Below are positions 8,537-15,522 of a stretch of 37,787 nt of DNA, one piece after another; position 1 is the stretch's first letter; the number at the start of each line of letters is the position of its first letter. The stretch spans positions 1 to 37,787 of IMG/VR virus record IMGVR_UViG_3300032093_000373; one strand, written 5' to 3'. The translations under genes and the position numbers were made by a program. This DNA comes from a virus. The notes below the pieces were generated by a model. The model was not told the DNA's origin and did no database searches. It saw only the letters and a program-made list of their open reading frames with translations.

Positions 8537-10300
8537 TTATGCTGCGCCGGTAATACCAGCGAGTAGTTGTGCTATATCTGGACGTTGACCAGCAGCAGGG
8601 GCCGAACCAGCTTGTGTTTGTGTAGGTTGCTGCGAGGCAGGGGCGGGGGCCGCACCTGCTGCTGGAATCTGTTGCTCCATACCTGGTGCCATAGGTGGCA
8701 TCTCTGGGGTTGGTGCTGGTACTGGTTCTGGCATAAACGCCTTTTCAATAATGTTTTCTAGGGCTTGTCCCTTTTGGCGACCTTGGATAACAGTTGCGAT
8801 ACGGCTGATAATCTGTGAAGGGTCTTGGCCTTGCGCCGCGAGTGCCGGTATCGCCTGAGCGTACTGAGCAACAGCAACGCGCAGAGAATCACGCATTTCT
8901 TCAATATCAACACGTTGTTCCTCCTGTGTAACGTTAAGATCCATAGGGATCTCACGACGTACATAGTCGCGTGAGACGAGTTTGTCTGAACGCATTTGTA
9001 GCAAAGCAATGATGGCACGGTTAGGGTCCATACCGGACATAATTCCGTAACGGACATCTACGCCATATTCACCCTTGATGTCGCGGGTTGGGATGTATTT
9101 AAGTACATAAGGTGTTCCGTCATCAGAACCCTTGATAGTCTTTGGAATTCCACCAAAGATTTTCTCATCTGCTTCAAAGCAGAGTGAGGTAAGTTCTGTA
9201 AATAGTCGAGCAAACTGTGCTTGTGCTGCCTTGATCTGTGTATCAAATCCAGCCTGTAGAGCTTGTACACCACGACCTGTAACAACAGATGCGTCAATGT
9301 TACCTGAACGAGACTCTGGGTAACGAGCACCCATACGTAGTTCACGCTCTAGCACACCGGATTCTGTAAAGACTCCAGGTGGTAGCTCTAGTGGTACACG
9401 GCGAATACCTTGTGGATTAGCAGAACGCATAATTGCATCCGGACCAAGTGCAAGTTCTTGCACATCTTGTGGGATAGCAATAGGTGCTTGGATAGATTTT
9501 TCAGCAGCTTGAATCTGCAAGATGGCAAAGCGAGCACGGGCCAGTTGGACTGAGAGTACATCATCAAACTGACCACGTGCTTCGCCATCTAAGGAGGAAC
9601 GCATAACAGTACGTGCCATACACTTGCCAAGAACATTCGGCGTTGAGGATAGAACTAAGTTCTTACGCTCAGGTAGGTATAGCAGGTCCTGATCTTTATC
9701 GTGGTACTTGACCATTGATACATAAGGAGATGATAACTGATACTGGTTACGACCTAGAATCTGCTCGTAGAACTCTGGATATTGTGATGCTAGTGATTCA
9801 GCATCGGTAACAATAACCTGAGTTACAGATAAGGTTCTGCCGTAACGATCTAACTCTGGGTAGATTCCAAATGGATTGAGCATACGGATACGAGGATTGT
9901 TATCATCGTAATCCATCTCAACCATACCTACACACATACCGTAGGTATTATACCAATCGGCTGCTGTGTACATCTGGAGCTGTAGATCAGAGTTTGATAT
10001 ATAGAAGTTAGCAATGCGTGTGCGAGTATCTGCAGCCTTACGTGCTGCATCAGAAACCATATTGGTTGCTGAACAGTTAAAGGATGGCAATGGGGCCATT
10101 GCCTCTGCTAAGTCGCGTGCTGCTACGTCAATGAAGTTTGCAACGAGAGGCTTTGGATAGTCCTCTGAGAACATCGAAGGAAATACCTTGGAGATATCTC
10201 CTTGACGTACCGAAAGTACATCACGCATACGCTGGTCACGCGCTGATGAGCGTGTGCGTAGGCGCGATAACTTCGCGTCAACTTCTTTGACTGATAACAA
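8537..10300 (-). CDS. Portal protein
   Basis: At 587 aa the length suits a portal, the dodecameric head vertex through which DNA passes. The N-terminus is a basic helix, followed by PLVANFIDVAARDLAEAM, an aromatic region with DWYNTYGMCVGMVEMDYDD, and RMLNPFGIYPELDRYGR, as in the wing/stem of actinophage portals. The C-terminal 70 residues are Pro/Ala/Gln-rich and disordered. The start codon is TTG at 10300, chosen because AGGAG lies five bases upstream and no ATG fits. It lies two genes downstream of the large terminase, the usual packaging order. Confidence 0.85.
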   Translation of the reverse strand: MLSVKEVDAKLSRLRTRSSARDQRMRDVLSVRQGDISKVFPSMFSEDYPKPLVANFIDVAARDLAEAMAPLPSFNCSATNMVSDAARKAADTRTRIANFYISNSDLQLQMYTAADWYNTYGMCVGMVEMDYDDNNPRIRMLNPFGIYPELDRYGRTLSVTQVIVTDAESLASQYPEFYEQILGRNQYQLSSPYVSMVKYHDKDQDLLYLPERKNLVLSSTPNVLGKCMARTVMRSSLDGEARGQFDDVLSVQLARARFAILQIQAAEKSIQAPIAIPQDVQELALGPDAIMRSANPQGIRRVPLELPPGVFTESGVLERELRMGARYPESRSGNIDASVVTGRGVQALQAGFDTQIKAAQAQFARLFTELTSLCFEADEKIFGGIPKTIKGSDDGTPYVLKYIPTRDIKGEYGVDVRYGIMSGMDPNRAIIALLQMRSDKLVSRDYVRREIPMDLNVTQEEQRVDIEEMRDSLRVAVAQYAQAIPALAAQGQDPSQIISRIATVIQGRQKGQALENIIEKAFMPEPVPAPTPEMPPMAPGMEQQIPAAGAAPAPASQQPTQTQAGSAPAAGQRPDIAQLLAGITGAA

Positions 10301-10330
10301 TGTAACTCCTAATAACGGGGATTAAAACTA

Positions 10331-10858
10331 TTACTTACGCTTTGTGCCTTTTGTGTAAGCGCCTGGTTTGTTGTACATATCAGAAGATGTACCCTTCTTA
10401 CCAGACTTGATAGCAGTTCCAACTTCTTTGATCTGTGTTCTGATGTTCTTACCAACGTTCTTACCTGTTGGCTTTACACCCATAGCGGCTCTACGAACGT
10501 TCTGCTCTTGGTCACGAAGCGAAGTTCCAACTGCTGTCTTAATGTCGCGTACTTCACGTGCTACTGTCTTTGCACGGCCTGCAACTTTACCTGCTACCTT
10601 GCCTACCTTAGAGACTACTGATGAACCAGCCTTTGGGCCACGTGATGCTGCCTTCTTAGCAGCAATTCGAGCATCGCTCTTCTTTTTAGATTCTGCTCCT
10701 TGAACCGCGTACATTTCTTTACGCAAACCTGTTACATAAGCTCTTGGTGAGTATGAAGTTGAAGGCTTCTTTGCTTCTGCTTTTTTTGCTACAGCTTTTG
10801 CTGGTGTTTTTCCCATCCCTTTAGGGAGGGTCTTTCCTGTCTTTTTTGATTCTGGCAT
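10331..10858 (-). CDS. Highly basic Lys/Ala-rich protein between terminase and portal (175 aa)
   Basis: More than a quarter of the residues are Lys or Arg, with low-complexity runs (AKKAEAKKPS, KKKSDARIAAKKAASRGPK) and a valine-rich middle (SSVVSKVGKVAGKVAGRAK). AGGAG lies seven bases before the ATG and partly overlaps the end of the terminase gene. The composition suggests a nucleic-acid-binding or histone-like virion protein, possibly used in packaging or as an internal head protein. No specific family is recognised. Confidence 0.65.
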   Translation of the reverse strand: MPESKKTGKTLPKGMGKTPAKAVAKKAEAKKPSTSYSPRAYVTGLRKEMYAVQGAESKKKSDARIAAKKAASRGPKAGSSVVSKVGKVAGKVAGRAKTVAREVRDIKTAVGTSLRDQEQNVRRAAMGVKPTGKNVGKNIRTQIKEVGTAIKSGKKGTSSDMYNKPGAYTKGTKRK

Positions 10859-10869
10859 TTCTATTCTCC

Positions 10870-12732
10870 TTAGATTACTCTCATTTTGTTTTGTTCTGCG
10901 AACGCTTCTTCCAAGTTGATGACTGTTCGCTTGCCTATCTCTTGGCGAGATAGGAATGGATTTTTCATATGATGGGTGGCATACTTGCCATAGTTGAGCA
11001 TCTCACGTGCTCGGATCTCGCAGAACCAGAGAGCCATCACCATATCGGTCTTACCCTTAGTCGTTGGAGTCCAGGTAATTAACTGCTCAATCAAAGCCTT
11101 GACATTCTCAGTCTGATCTGATGGCAGATGTATTAAGTTATCTCGATGGTGCTTACCATCAAACTGCTTAGTACCAAAGAGGGTAGACATAGAAGCTACA
11201 CCGAAGCCGGCATCCCACTTGTTAGAACCAGTGTGGTGTTCCTTGAACTGCACTCCGCGTGAGGCTAAGTGCATACGGATACCTTCGTCCTGGGTTAAGA
11301 AGGATTGGAAGGCGTTCTTTTCGACGATCCACTCTGAGGGGGAGTAGAGGGATGTCCAATCAAAAATAAGATTACGGATATCGGCTGGAGACGGGCGGCT
11401 AATTTTAATAGCATCTACTATGTACCTCTTGCTCGTTGATCGGTCAATGGCATAGCAGATAGCTGCGGTATCGCCAATCATTGCAGGATCAAGACCGCAA
11501 ATATAAGTAAAGCCGTTTAAGTCTCGTGGATGTCCTGGGTGACCGGCAACTAGGTTGCCTGCCTTACGCATACCGTCAATAGATCCTTTAACACACACGG
11601 GATCAAAGGCAGCATTTTCAGAAACGTCCTGCTGCTGATATACCAAAGCCCAGGTGCTTGCATCCATCGCTTGGCGTTCATTGTAAAGGTTGCGTCCAGA
11701 CCAGCGAGGGTATAGGCCGTCTTCGTTCTTATCAGATTCTAACTGTCCATCAAATGGAGCGTCCGAGAAAGGCCATAAGGTTTCCCACTTGTCAGGATCT
11801 TCATCGGCTGTAAGAAGGGCCGGCATTGCTAGATACTTCCAAGGAACCTGACCACCAGGGTAGCGGTCCTCAGAGCGTAGCTCGCGGTATAGATCCACCG
11901 AGGCTACACGAGTTCCAATAACAATCAGTTTACCCGTAGGGTTCAAACGGGATCGCACGTCCTGGGTCAACCAGCGGATCTGCTTCTCAAACTCATTAGC
12001 GTTCTTTAAGGTGACCGCATCGTCTACGATAATCATATCGGCACGCTTACCGTAGATCTGACCACCGATACCGACGGCTTCGATGTTCGGGTCCTTTTCA
12101 GATGACTCACGAAGTTCATCACCAAAGGTGACACGGGTTGCCTGCCACGAAGCAGACTTGGAATTAAACCCTACGCCAGCAGCATAAGCGCTCTGAAGAT
12201 CTGCATACATTGGGTGAGTCAGACGTTGCTTGATGGCGTAGAGAAAGTCGGCAGCTAGTTGCTGCGTCTGGGATACAATAAGAACTCTAAAGTTAGGATT
12301 CCTACATACCTGCCAGGTGACGTAGTCCACAGTGATCGTAATGGACTTGGCGTGGTTTGGCGGGATATTTATCAGGACGCGGTTTGCTGCAAGTCCTGGC
12401 TCAAACTTCATACTGGGGTGTAGCCACCCAGGTTCTCTGCCTTCGATCACATCTACAATGTTTTGCTGATGTGGGAAGGTCTTACTGTGGAGGAAGTTCT
12501 GGCGAAACTCTGCGAAGGTCAGGTCGTGAGCATCGCCGGAAGCGAACTGCTTATCCTTCAACCCTAGGCGGGTTCGATCCACCTTATCTGCAAATATCTT
12601 ATCTGTGCGGCGGTAATACTCATAAGTCTTAATGGACTTGCCAGCAGAGGCAGTAGCTGCCTCAACTGTCATACCTTCTGCGACAGCGCCGAGGATAATT
12701 CTCTTGGCGATGTCTGCTGAGTTCTCAGCCAT
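10870..12732 (-). CDS. terL: Terminase large subunit with N-terminal helix-turn-helix
   Basis: This is the ATPase and nuclease that packages DNA into proheads. The ATPase P-loop is a terminase-type variant, PPNHAKS (residues 124-130). Walker B is MIIVDD (233-238), and ICGLDPAMIGDTA (411-423) carries the first nuclease aspartate (D415). Residues 8-45 (ILGAVAEGMTVEAATASAGK and on) read as a small-terminase-like helix-turn-helix, and no separate small subunit is visible. The ATG has GGGAG four bases upstream. At 620 aa it is longer than many TerLs, consistent with the added N-terminus. Confidence 0.92.
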   Translation of the reverse strand: MAENSADIAKRIILGAVAEGMTVEAATASAGKSIKTYEYYRRTDKIFADKVDRTRLGLKDKQFASGDAHDLTFAEFRQNFLHSKTFPHQQNIVDVIEGREPGWLHPSMKFEPGLAANRVLINIPPNHAKSITITVDYVTWQVCRNPNFRVLIVSQTQQLAADFLYAIKQRLTHPMYADLQSAYAAGVGFNSKSASWQATRVTFGDELRESSEKDPNIEAVGIGGQIYGKRADMIIVDDAVTLKNANEFEKQIRWLTQDVRSRLNPTGKLIVIGTRVASVDLYRELRSEDRYPGGQVPWKYLAMPALLTADEDPDKWETLWPFSDAPFDGQLESDKNEDGLYPRWSGRNLYNERQAMDASTWALVYQQQDVSENAAFDPVCVKGSIDGMRKAGNLVAGHPGHPRDLNGFTYICGLDPAMIGDTAAICYAIDRSTSKRYIVDAIKISRPSPADIRNLIFDWTSLYSPSEWIVEKNAFQSFLTQDEGIRMHLASRGVQFKEHHTGSNKWDAGFGVASMSTLFGTKQFDGKHHRDNLIHLPSDQTENVKALIEQLITWTPTTKGKTDMVMALWFCEIRAREMLNYGKYATHHMKNPFLSRQEIGKRTVINLEEAFAEQNKMRVI

Positions 12733-12744
12733 TAGACTCCCAGT

Positions 12745-12900
12745 TTACTTAGTTGGACGGACTCTTCCGGCTCTTGGAGCTATTTTAACGCCCGAAAAAT
12801 CTTTTGGTGTTTTAGGAGTACGACCAGGAGAAACAGGTCTTACAGCAGAAAGGGTTGGTTTTACTTTAGGTAAAACTGGTCTTGGTTTTCTAGTTGCCAT
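12745..12900 (-). CDS. Small Pro/Arg/Lys-rich basic protein (51 aa), first gene of late operon
   Basis: The protein starts MATRKPRPVLPKVKPTLSAV and ends RAGRVRPTK. It is strongly basic, proline-rich and probably disordered. AGGAG lies seven bases before the ATG. It is the first open frame downstream of the control region and sits immediately before terminase. It may be a DNA-binding accessory to packaging, but nothing identifies it beyond composition and position. Confidence 0.6.
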   Translation of the reverse strand: MATRKPRPVLPKVKPTLSAVRPVSPGRTPKTPKDFSGVKIAPRAGRVRPTK

Positions 12901-13123
12901 TGTTATTCTCCTAGGACCGGCTGGGCCGGAAGTGATTTTATTTAGCGGGCTGAGTAATTTAGCGGATCTAGTATTAGATAGACCTCACCCGACTAAAAGG
13001 CACCGCTGCGGTTCGGGCTTGACGCCCGAAGGAGCTACAGCGAACTGAGGGGTAAGTCAGTACTCGGCCTAGGGGCCTCGTGAGAGGCAACCGTACGGGT
13101 CGCGAAGGTCTTCCCCGCTTCGC
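12901..13123 (-). promoter_or_regulatory. Candidate structured 5' leader of the late operon
   Basis: If transcription starts at the candidate promoter described separately, the first 220 nt of late mRNA are untranslated and rich in stems. They include GCGAAG/CTTCGC (13102-13107 / 13118-13123), GCCTC-GTGA-GAGGC (13075-13088) and TTCGGGC-TTGAC-GCCCGAA (13012-13030). The last is enclosed by CGCTG/CAGCG (13004-13008 / 13038-13042) and CCTCA/TGAGG (12983-12987 / 13046-13050). Three nested helices around one axis are unlikely by chance. It could instead be an independent small RNA on either strand. Confidence 0.4.
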
Positions 13124-13129
13124 TCCCCT

Positions 13130-13158
13130 ACTATATACTAAGGCAGGAAATTTAACGC
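13130..13158 (-). promoter_or_regulatory. Candidate late promoter (activator-dependent type)
   Basis: On the minus strand a good -10 hexamer, TATAGT, lies at 13135-13130. No recognisable TTGACA-like -35 exists 16-18 bases upstream (GCGTTA is there instead). A strong -10 with a poor -35 is typical of activator-dependent promoters. The predicted start is near 13123. It faces the late operon beginning at 12900. Confidence 0.4.
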
Positions 13159-13175
13159 ATTTCCCGTTTTATTTC

Positions 13176-13191
13176 TGTGATGTCTATCACA
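13176..13191. promoter_or_regulatory. CRP/GlxR-type operator palindrome
   Basis: The sequence is TGTGA-TGTCTA-TCACA, an exact match to the TGTGA-N6-TCACA consensus bound by CRP-family regulators, including actinobacterial GlxR/Crp. The arms extend to TGTGAT/ATCACA. Its centre lies about 60 bp upstream of the predicted late start, close to the class I activation position of -61.5. Binding is inferred from sequence only. Confidence 0.55.
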
Positions 13192-13584
13192 CCGGTATAA
13201 GTCCTGTTCAGAGGCCACTTTTAGCTTTCACTTTAGCAAATATTTTTTGTGAGGGTGTATAGGTATGGTGTCTGGTGTTTTCACTATGGGCGGGTGCCTG
13301 TTTGTCCTGTTGCCGTCTACCCCTGCCCTACTGTCGGTTTAGTCTGTCGGTCTAGCGCGGTGGTCTAGTGAATTGTTGGGGGCTTGCTCATCTTCTGGCG
13401 GTCTATCGCTCACCTATTCCCCTAATTAAGTATCCGATACCGCTAACCCTTGCACCGGTGCCGATAGATCCGGCTCTTATCCCTACCGGCAAGCCCTAAC
13501 AGGGCAGACACCACCGGCCTATCTGTCTACCGTGTTACTGTCGAAAGTGTGACCAGTAATCCGCAAAATAATTGTGAAATGTGC
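13192..13584. other. Gene-free control region with tandem repeats and palindromes
   Basis: No convincing gene is visible. Three tandem 13-bp units start at 13331, 13344 and 13357 (CTGTCGGTTTAGT, CTGTCGGTCTAGC, GCGGTGGTCTAGT), with a fourth related copy at 13395. Palindromes include GCACCGGTGC near 13452-13461 and GCCCT-AAC-AGGGC near 13492-13504. The density of repeats between divergent operons fits a replication origin or operator cluster. There is no marked AT-rich unwinding element apart from a short patch near 13231-13250. Confidence 0.4.
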
Positions 13585-13612
13585 TTGCAATAGCTGCCCT
13601 ATACCGTATAGT
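13585..13612 (+). promoter_or_regulatory. Early promoter for the plus-strand operon
   Basis: A -35 of TTGCAA (13585-13590) and a -10 of TATAGT (13607-13612) are separated by 16 bp, a good sigma-70-type promoter. The -10 lies within a perfect palindrome, CTATAC-C-GTATAG (13599-13611), which could be a repressor site. The first early gene starts 40 bp downstream. A second copy of the -10 context, TATAGTAAGG, occurs near 14977. Confidence 0.6.
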
Positions 13613-13652
13613 AAGGCATAGCAAGATCAACAACTACCGAAAGGCTTAGAAT

Positions 13653-14090
13653 ATGTCAAACGATAAGGCTCTCACCGTTTACCCTTGCAGCTGCAACGGC
13701 TGCCGAAATTACCCTACACGCCCCGCCGAAATCTGGCACGAATCGCAGATAGCAAGCAAGGCGCAGGGCTATTACTTTACCCGCGACACTATGCGGTTTT
13801 TTAATAGTAGGATCGCAGACTTTAAGGCGGTAAGCATTACGCCCCGCGCCGATAGTTTAATGGTGATCGTATCAAGCAAGCGCGACGATCTGCCCCGTGA
13901 ATATGAGATCGTAACCCTATGCCCTTATGGTGAGCTAGGCCGTGAATGGTTAAAGGATAGCGACGGCTCACCTATTGCATACTATCCGACTCTTAAAGAT
14001 GCCCGTAAGTCTGCGCGGTGGAATTGTACTATCGCCCCGCAGATATGCGACTGTCACGGCTGCGCCCTAGATCGTGAGGGCAGAATATGA
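13653..14090 (+). CDS. Early hypothetical protein with N- and C-terminal Cys motifs (145 aa)
   Basis: This is the first gene after the early promoter, with AAAGG eight bases before its ATG. The N-terminus has CSCNGC (residues 12-17) and the C-terminus has CDCHGC near 134-139, both likely metal-binding turns. Between them are a basic helix and a mixed alpha/beta segment. The last codons overlap the next start (ATGA). It is not recognised; an early host-takeover or regulatory role is only positional inference. Confidence 0.65.
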   Translation: MSNDKALTVYPCSCNGCRNYPTRPAEIWHESQIASKAQGYYFTRDTMRFFNSRIADFKAVSITPRADSLMVIVSSKRDDLPREYEIVTLCPYGELGREWLKDSDGSPIAYYPTLKDARKSARWNCTIAPQICDCHGCALDREGRI

Positions 14091-14293
14091 GCGCGGTGGC
14101 GTTTAAGTGTTACGGGTGCGGGGCTAGCTGCCTTATGCCCGCAGGATTTACCCCCGTCCACTTTACGGGCAGACTATCTCACTTATCGCGGGGTTATTGC
14201 ACGGTATCGTGCGCCCGTGTAGAGCTTAACCGCTTAATCTTAGAGCGTACTAGAGAGTGGAATTTTCATAAAGAATTGGGGGAATTATCGTGA
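14087..14293 (+). CDS. Small zinc-ribbon-like early protein (68 aa)
   Basis: KCYGCGASC near residue 7 and GYCTVSCARVEL near residue 36 give two Cys pairs spaced like a treble-clef or zinc-ribbon fold. A basic C-terminal helix follows (RLILERTREWNFHKEL). It overlaps the upstream gene by four bases (ATGA) and the downstream GTG start by four (GTGA), so it is in a tightly coupled operon. The partner is unknown. Confidence 0.6.
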   Translation: MSAVAFKCYGCGASCLMPAGFTPVHFTGRLSHLSRGYCTVSCARVELNRLILERTREWNFHKELGELS

Positions 14294-14433
14294 GACTTAA
14301 TAAGCGCGGGCGTATCGTGCGGGCGATCCTAATTGGGGCGGGCTTAGCCCTAGCCCTATGGGTAGCCGGTAACCTATGGTTTACGGGCGAGGGATGGTGT
14401 ATCGGATCTATGAGTGAGTGCGTAGGTATCTAG
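14290..14433 (+). CDS. Small membrane protein (47 aa, GTG start)
   Basis: A basic N-terminus (MRLNKRGRIVRA) is followed by one transmembrane segment (ILIGAGLALALWVAGNLWF) and a short tail with two cysteines. This gives an N-in/C-out topology by the positive-inside rule. The GTG start overlaps the upstream stop (GTGA). It is too short to assign; an early-expressed membrane peptide could be an exclusion or antiholin-like factor, but nothing shows this. Confidence 0.55.
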   Translation: MRLNKRGRIVRAILIGAGLALALWVAGNLWFTGEGWCIGSMSECVGI

Positions 14434-14439
14434 TTGCGT

Positions 14440-14473
14440 ACTATCTCGCACCGGCTTACCGGTGCGGGGTAGT
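14440..14473 (+). terminator. Strong 15-bp hairpin inside the early operon
   Basis: ACTATCTCGCACCGG (14440-14454) pairs fully with CCGGTGCGGGGTAGT (14459-14473), allowing two G-U pairs, around a CTTA loop. There is no T-run after it. It could be a partial terminator, an RNase processing site or a stabilising 3' end between the membrane-protein gene and the next cistron. Confidence 0.45.
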
Positions 14474-14516
14474 CTGCACCTAACTATAGGGCAGATTATG
14501 AGAAAAGGGGCAAGAG

Positions 14517-14651
14517 ATGAAAGAGTGTAAGAGCTGCAAGAGTACGGATCTAGTCTATAGCGGGGTGGATGCCTTTATTCTAGGCGTACCTACTGAGACC
14601 TATTGCTATCCCTGCGCTAATCGTCAAGCGCGAGAGGGTGCGGTGGCGTAA
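14517..14651 (+). CDS. Small four-cysteine zinc-ribbon protein (44 aa)
   Basis: CKSC (residues 4-7) and CYPC (30-33) make a classic four-Cys zinc knuckle. The site AAGGGGCAAGAG precedes the ATG and resembles the operon's repeated GAGGGCAAG element. The stop overlaps the next start (TAATG). Such mini zinc ribbons are common in actinophage early regions, but the role is unknown. Confidence 0.6.
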   Translation: MKECKSCKSTDLVYSGVDAFILGVPTETYCYPCANRQAREGAVA

Positions 14652-14797
14652 TGAGTGCTAAGGCTAAGCGTTACACGATAATCAAGGACACCCACACCGG
14701 CGAGATCTTAGCGGTGGCAGACCTAAGCGAGGCGAGGGCGAGGGCAATCGTTAAGGCGTACCTTAAGGCCGGCCTATTCGTTGAGGCGGTGGCCTAG
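14651..14797 (+). CDS. Small basic hypothetical protein (48 aa)
   Basis: The protein starts MSAKAKRYTIIKDTHTGEIL and contains an Ala/Arg-rich helix (SEARARAIVKAYLKAGLF). The start overlaps the upstream stop (TAATG) and its stop overlaps the following GTG (TAGTG). The beta-strand plus helix pattern suggests a small folded domain. No family is recognised. Confidence 0.55.
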   Translation: MSAKAKRYTIIKDTHTGEILAVADLSEARARAIVKAYLKAGLFVEAVA

Positions 14798-14967
14798 TGA
14801 TAATCGAAAGAGTACGCCCTAGCGGGGCGATAGTAGTAAGCGCACTAGTCTACTGGCAAGGCGTAAAGTGGCTAGAGAGTAGTACCTATTACGGCTATAG
14901 CGTAAGGGACGCTAAGCGTAGTTACCGCGAGAGCTGCGCCCGCTTAGGTTATGAGATAATAAAGTAA
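14797..14967 (+). CDS. Small hypothetical protein (56 aa, GTG start)
   Basis: MIIERVRPSGAIVVSALV leads into an aromatic-rich region (YWQGVKWLESSTYYGYSVRDAK) and a basic helix ending GYEIIK. The GTG overlaps the previous TAG. It closes the first block of early genes; a hairpin and a TATAGT box follow. The function is unknown. Confidence 0.55.
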   Translation: MIIERVRPSGAIVVSALVYWQGVKWLESSTYYGYSVRDAKRSYRESCARLGYEIIK

Positions 14968-15082
14968 GAGTACGGTATAGTAAGGTAAGGCAATAGGTTA
15001 TCTCTTATCCTCTCTCCTATCGGTAGAGGGAGAGGGTAAGGGAGGGCAAGTTGCCCTAGATTAAAGTGGAAGAGGGCAAGTA
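14968..15082 (+). promoter_or_regulatory. Intercistronic control segment: TATAGT box, hairpin, palindrome and minicistron
   Basis: TATAGTAAGG near 14977 repeats the early-promoter -10 context but lacks a clear -35. A bulged hairpin of about 14 bp spans 15005-15039 (TTATCCTCTC pairing with GAGAGGGTAA, loop TCGG). AGGGCAA-G-TTGCCCT at 15043-15057 is a perfect palindrome that contains the repeated ribosome-site sequence. A five-codon GTG minicistron (MEEGK) ends exactly at the next start. It looks like an attenuator plus a remnant of a lost gene. Confidence 0.4.
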
Positions 15083-15346
15083 ATGCAACTACAAGAGATA
15101 GATACCTTGCAAGATCTAAGACTATGGGTGGAAGAGAATATGCAAGGTGCAGCGGTGGAAGAGGGTGAGGGCGGGATAGTTATTCGTACCAATCTCATCT
15201 CCACTATGGGAGGATATCTGCACCCGATAGAGGGAGAGTGCGATAGGTGCGGTGACTCTTATGAGCTATCAAGTAGAGATAACCGGTGCGGTAATTGTGG
15301 GAATTGTGGCGATTGCTGCACCCATAAGGCAGGGGAGGGCAAGTAA
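15083..15346 (+). CDS. Cys-rich early protein with C-terminal zinc-binding cluster (87 aa)
   Basis: The N-terminal half is an acidic helix/strand region. The C-terminal half carries CDRCGDSY and a dense CGNCGNCGDCC run near residues 69-79, suggesting one or two zinc sites. GAGGGCAAG precedes the ATG with six-base spacing. It ends in GEGK, where GAG GGC AAG is at once coding sequence and the ribosome site of the next gene. No specific function is recognised. Confidence 0.6.
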   Translation: MQLQEIDTLQDLRLWVEENMQGAAVEEGEGGIVIRTNLISTMGGYLHPIEGECDRCGDSYELSSRDNRCGNCGNCGDCCTHKAGEGK

Positions 15347-15522
15347 TGGCATACATCTACACGCTAGGAGAGGTGGCAAATATGACCCCTCAAGAACAAT
15401 TAGAAGGGTTAAAGGCCAGGCTATTCCCACCTAAGTTTATCGTAGGCACCGGTTATATTGACGCCAGGCAGGTAGCTATCGAATACTTGCAAGAACTTAT
15501 AGCCGAGGAGGGTAAAGAGTGA
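15346..15522 (+). CDS. Small early hypothetical protein (58 aa)
   Basis: MAYIYTLGEVANMTPQEQLE is followed by a Pro-containing loop (RLFPPKFIVGTGYIDA) and a helix (RQVAIEYLQELIAEEGKE). It starts in the repeated TAATG junction and ends GAGTGAG, overlapping a GTG start. The helix-loop-helix content suggests a small protein-binding module. It is unrecognised. Confidence 0.55.
   Translation: MAYIYTLGEVANMTPQEQLEGLKARLFPPKFIVGTGYIDARQVAIEYLQELIAEEGKE

Noticed and set aside
13001-13050. Possible tRNA (GGTTCGGGC resembling a T-arm)
   Set aside because: The loop is five bases, no acceptor, anticodon or D-arm can be folded around it, so it is treated as a leader stem.
12357-13262. Plus-strand frames of 60-138 codons across the terminase end and control region
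   Set aside because: They run antisense to terminase or over stems, with unnatural Cys/Ser/Arg composition and no ribosome sites. The minus genes and structured leader explain the region better.
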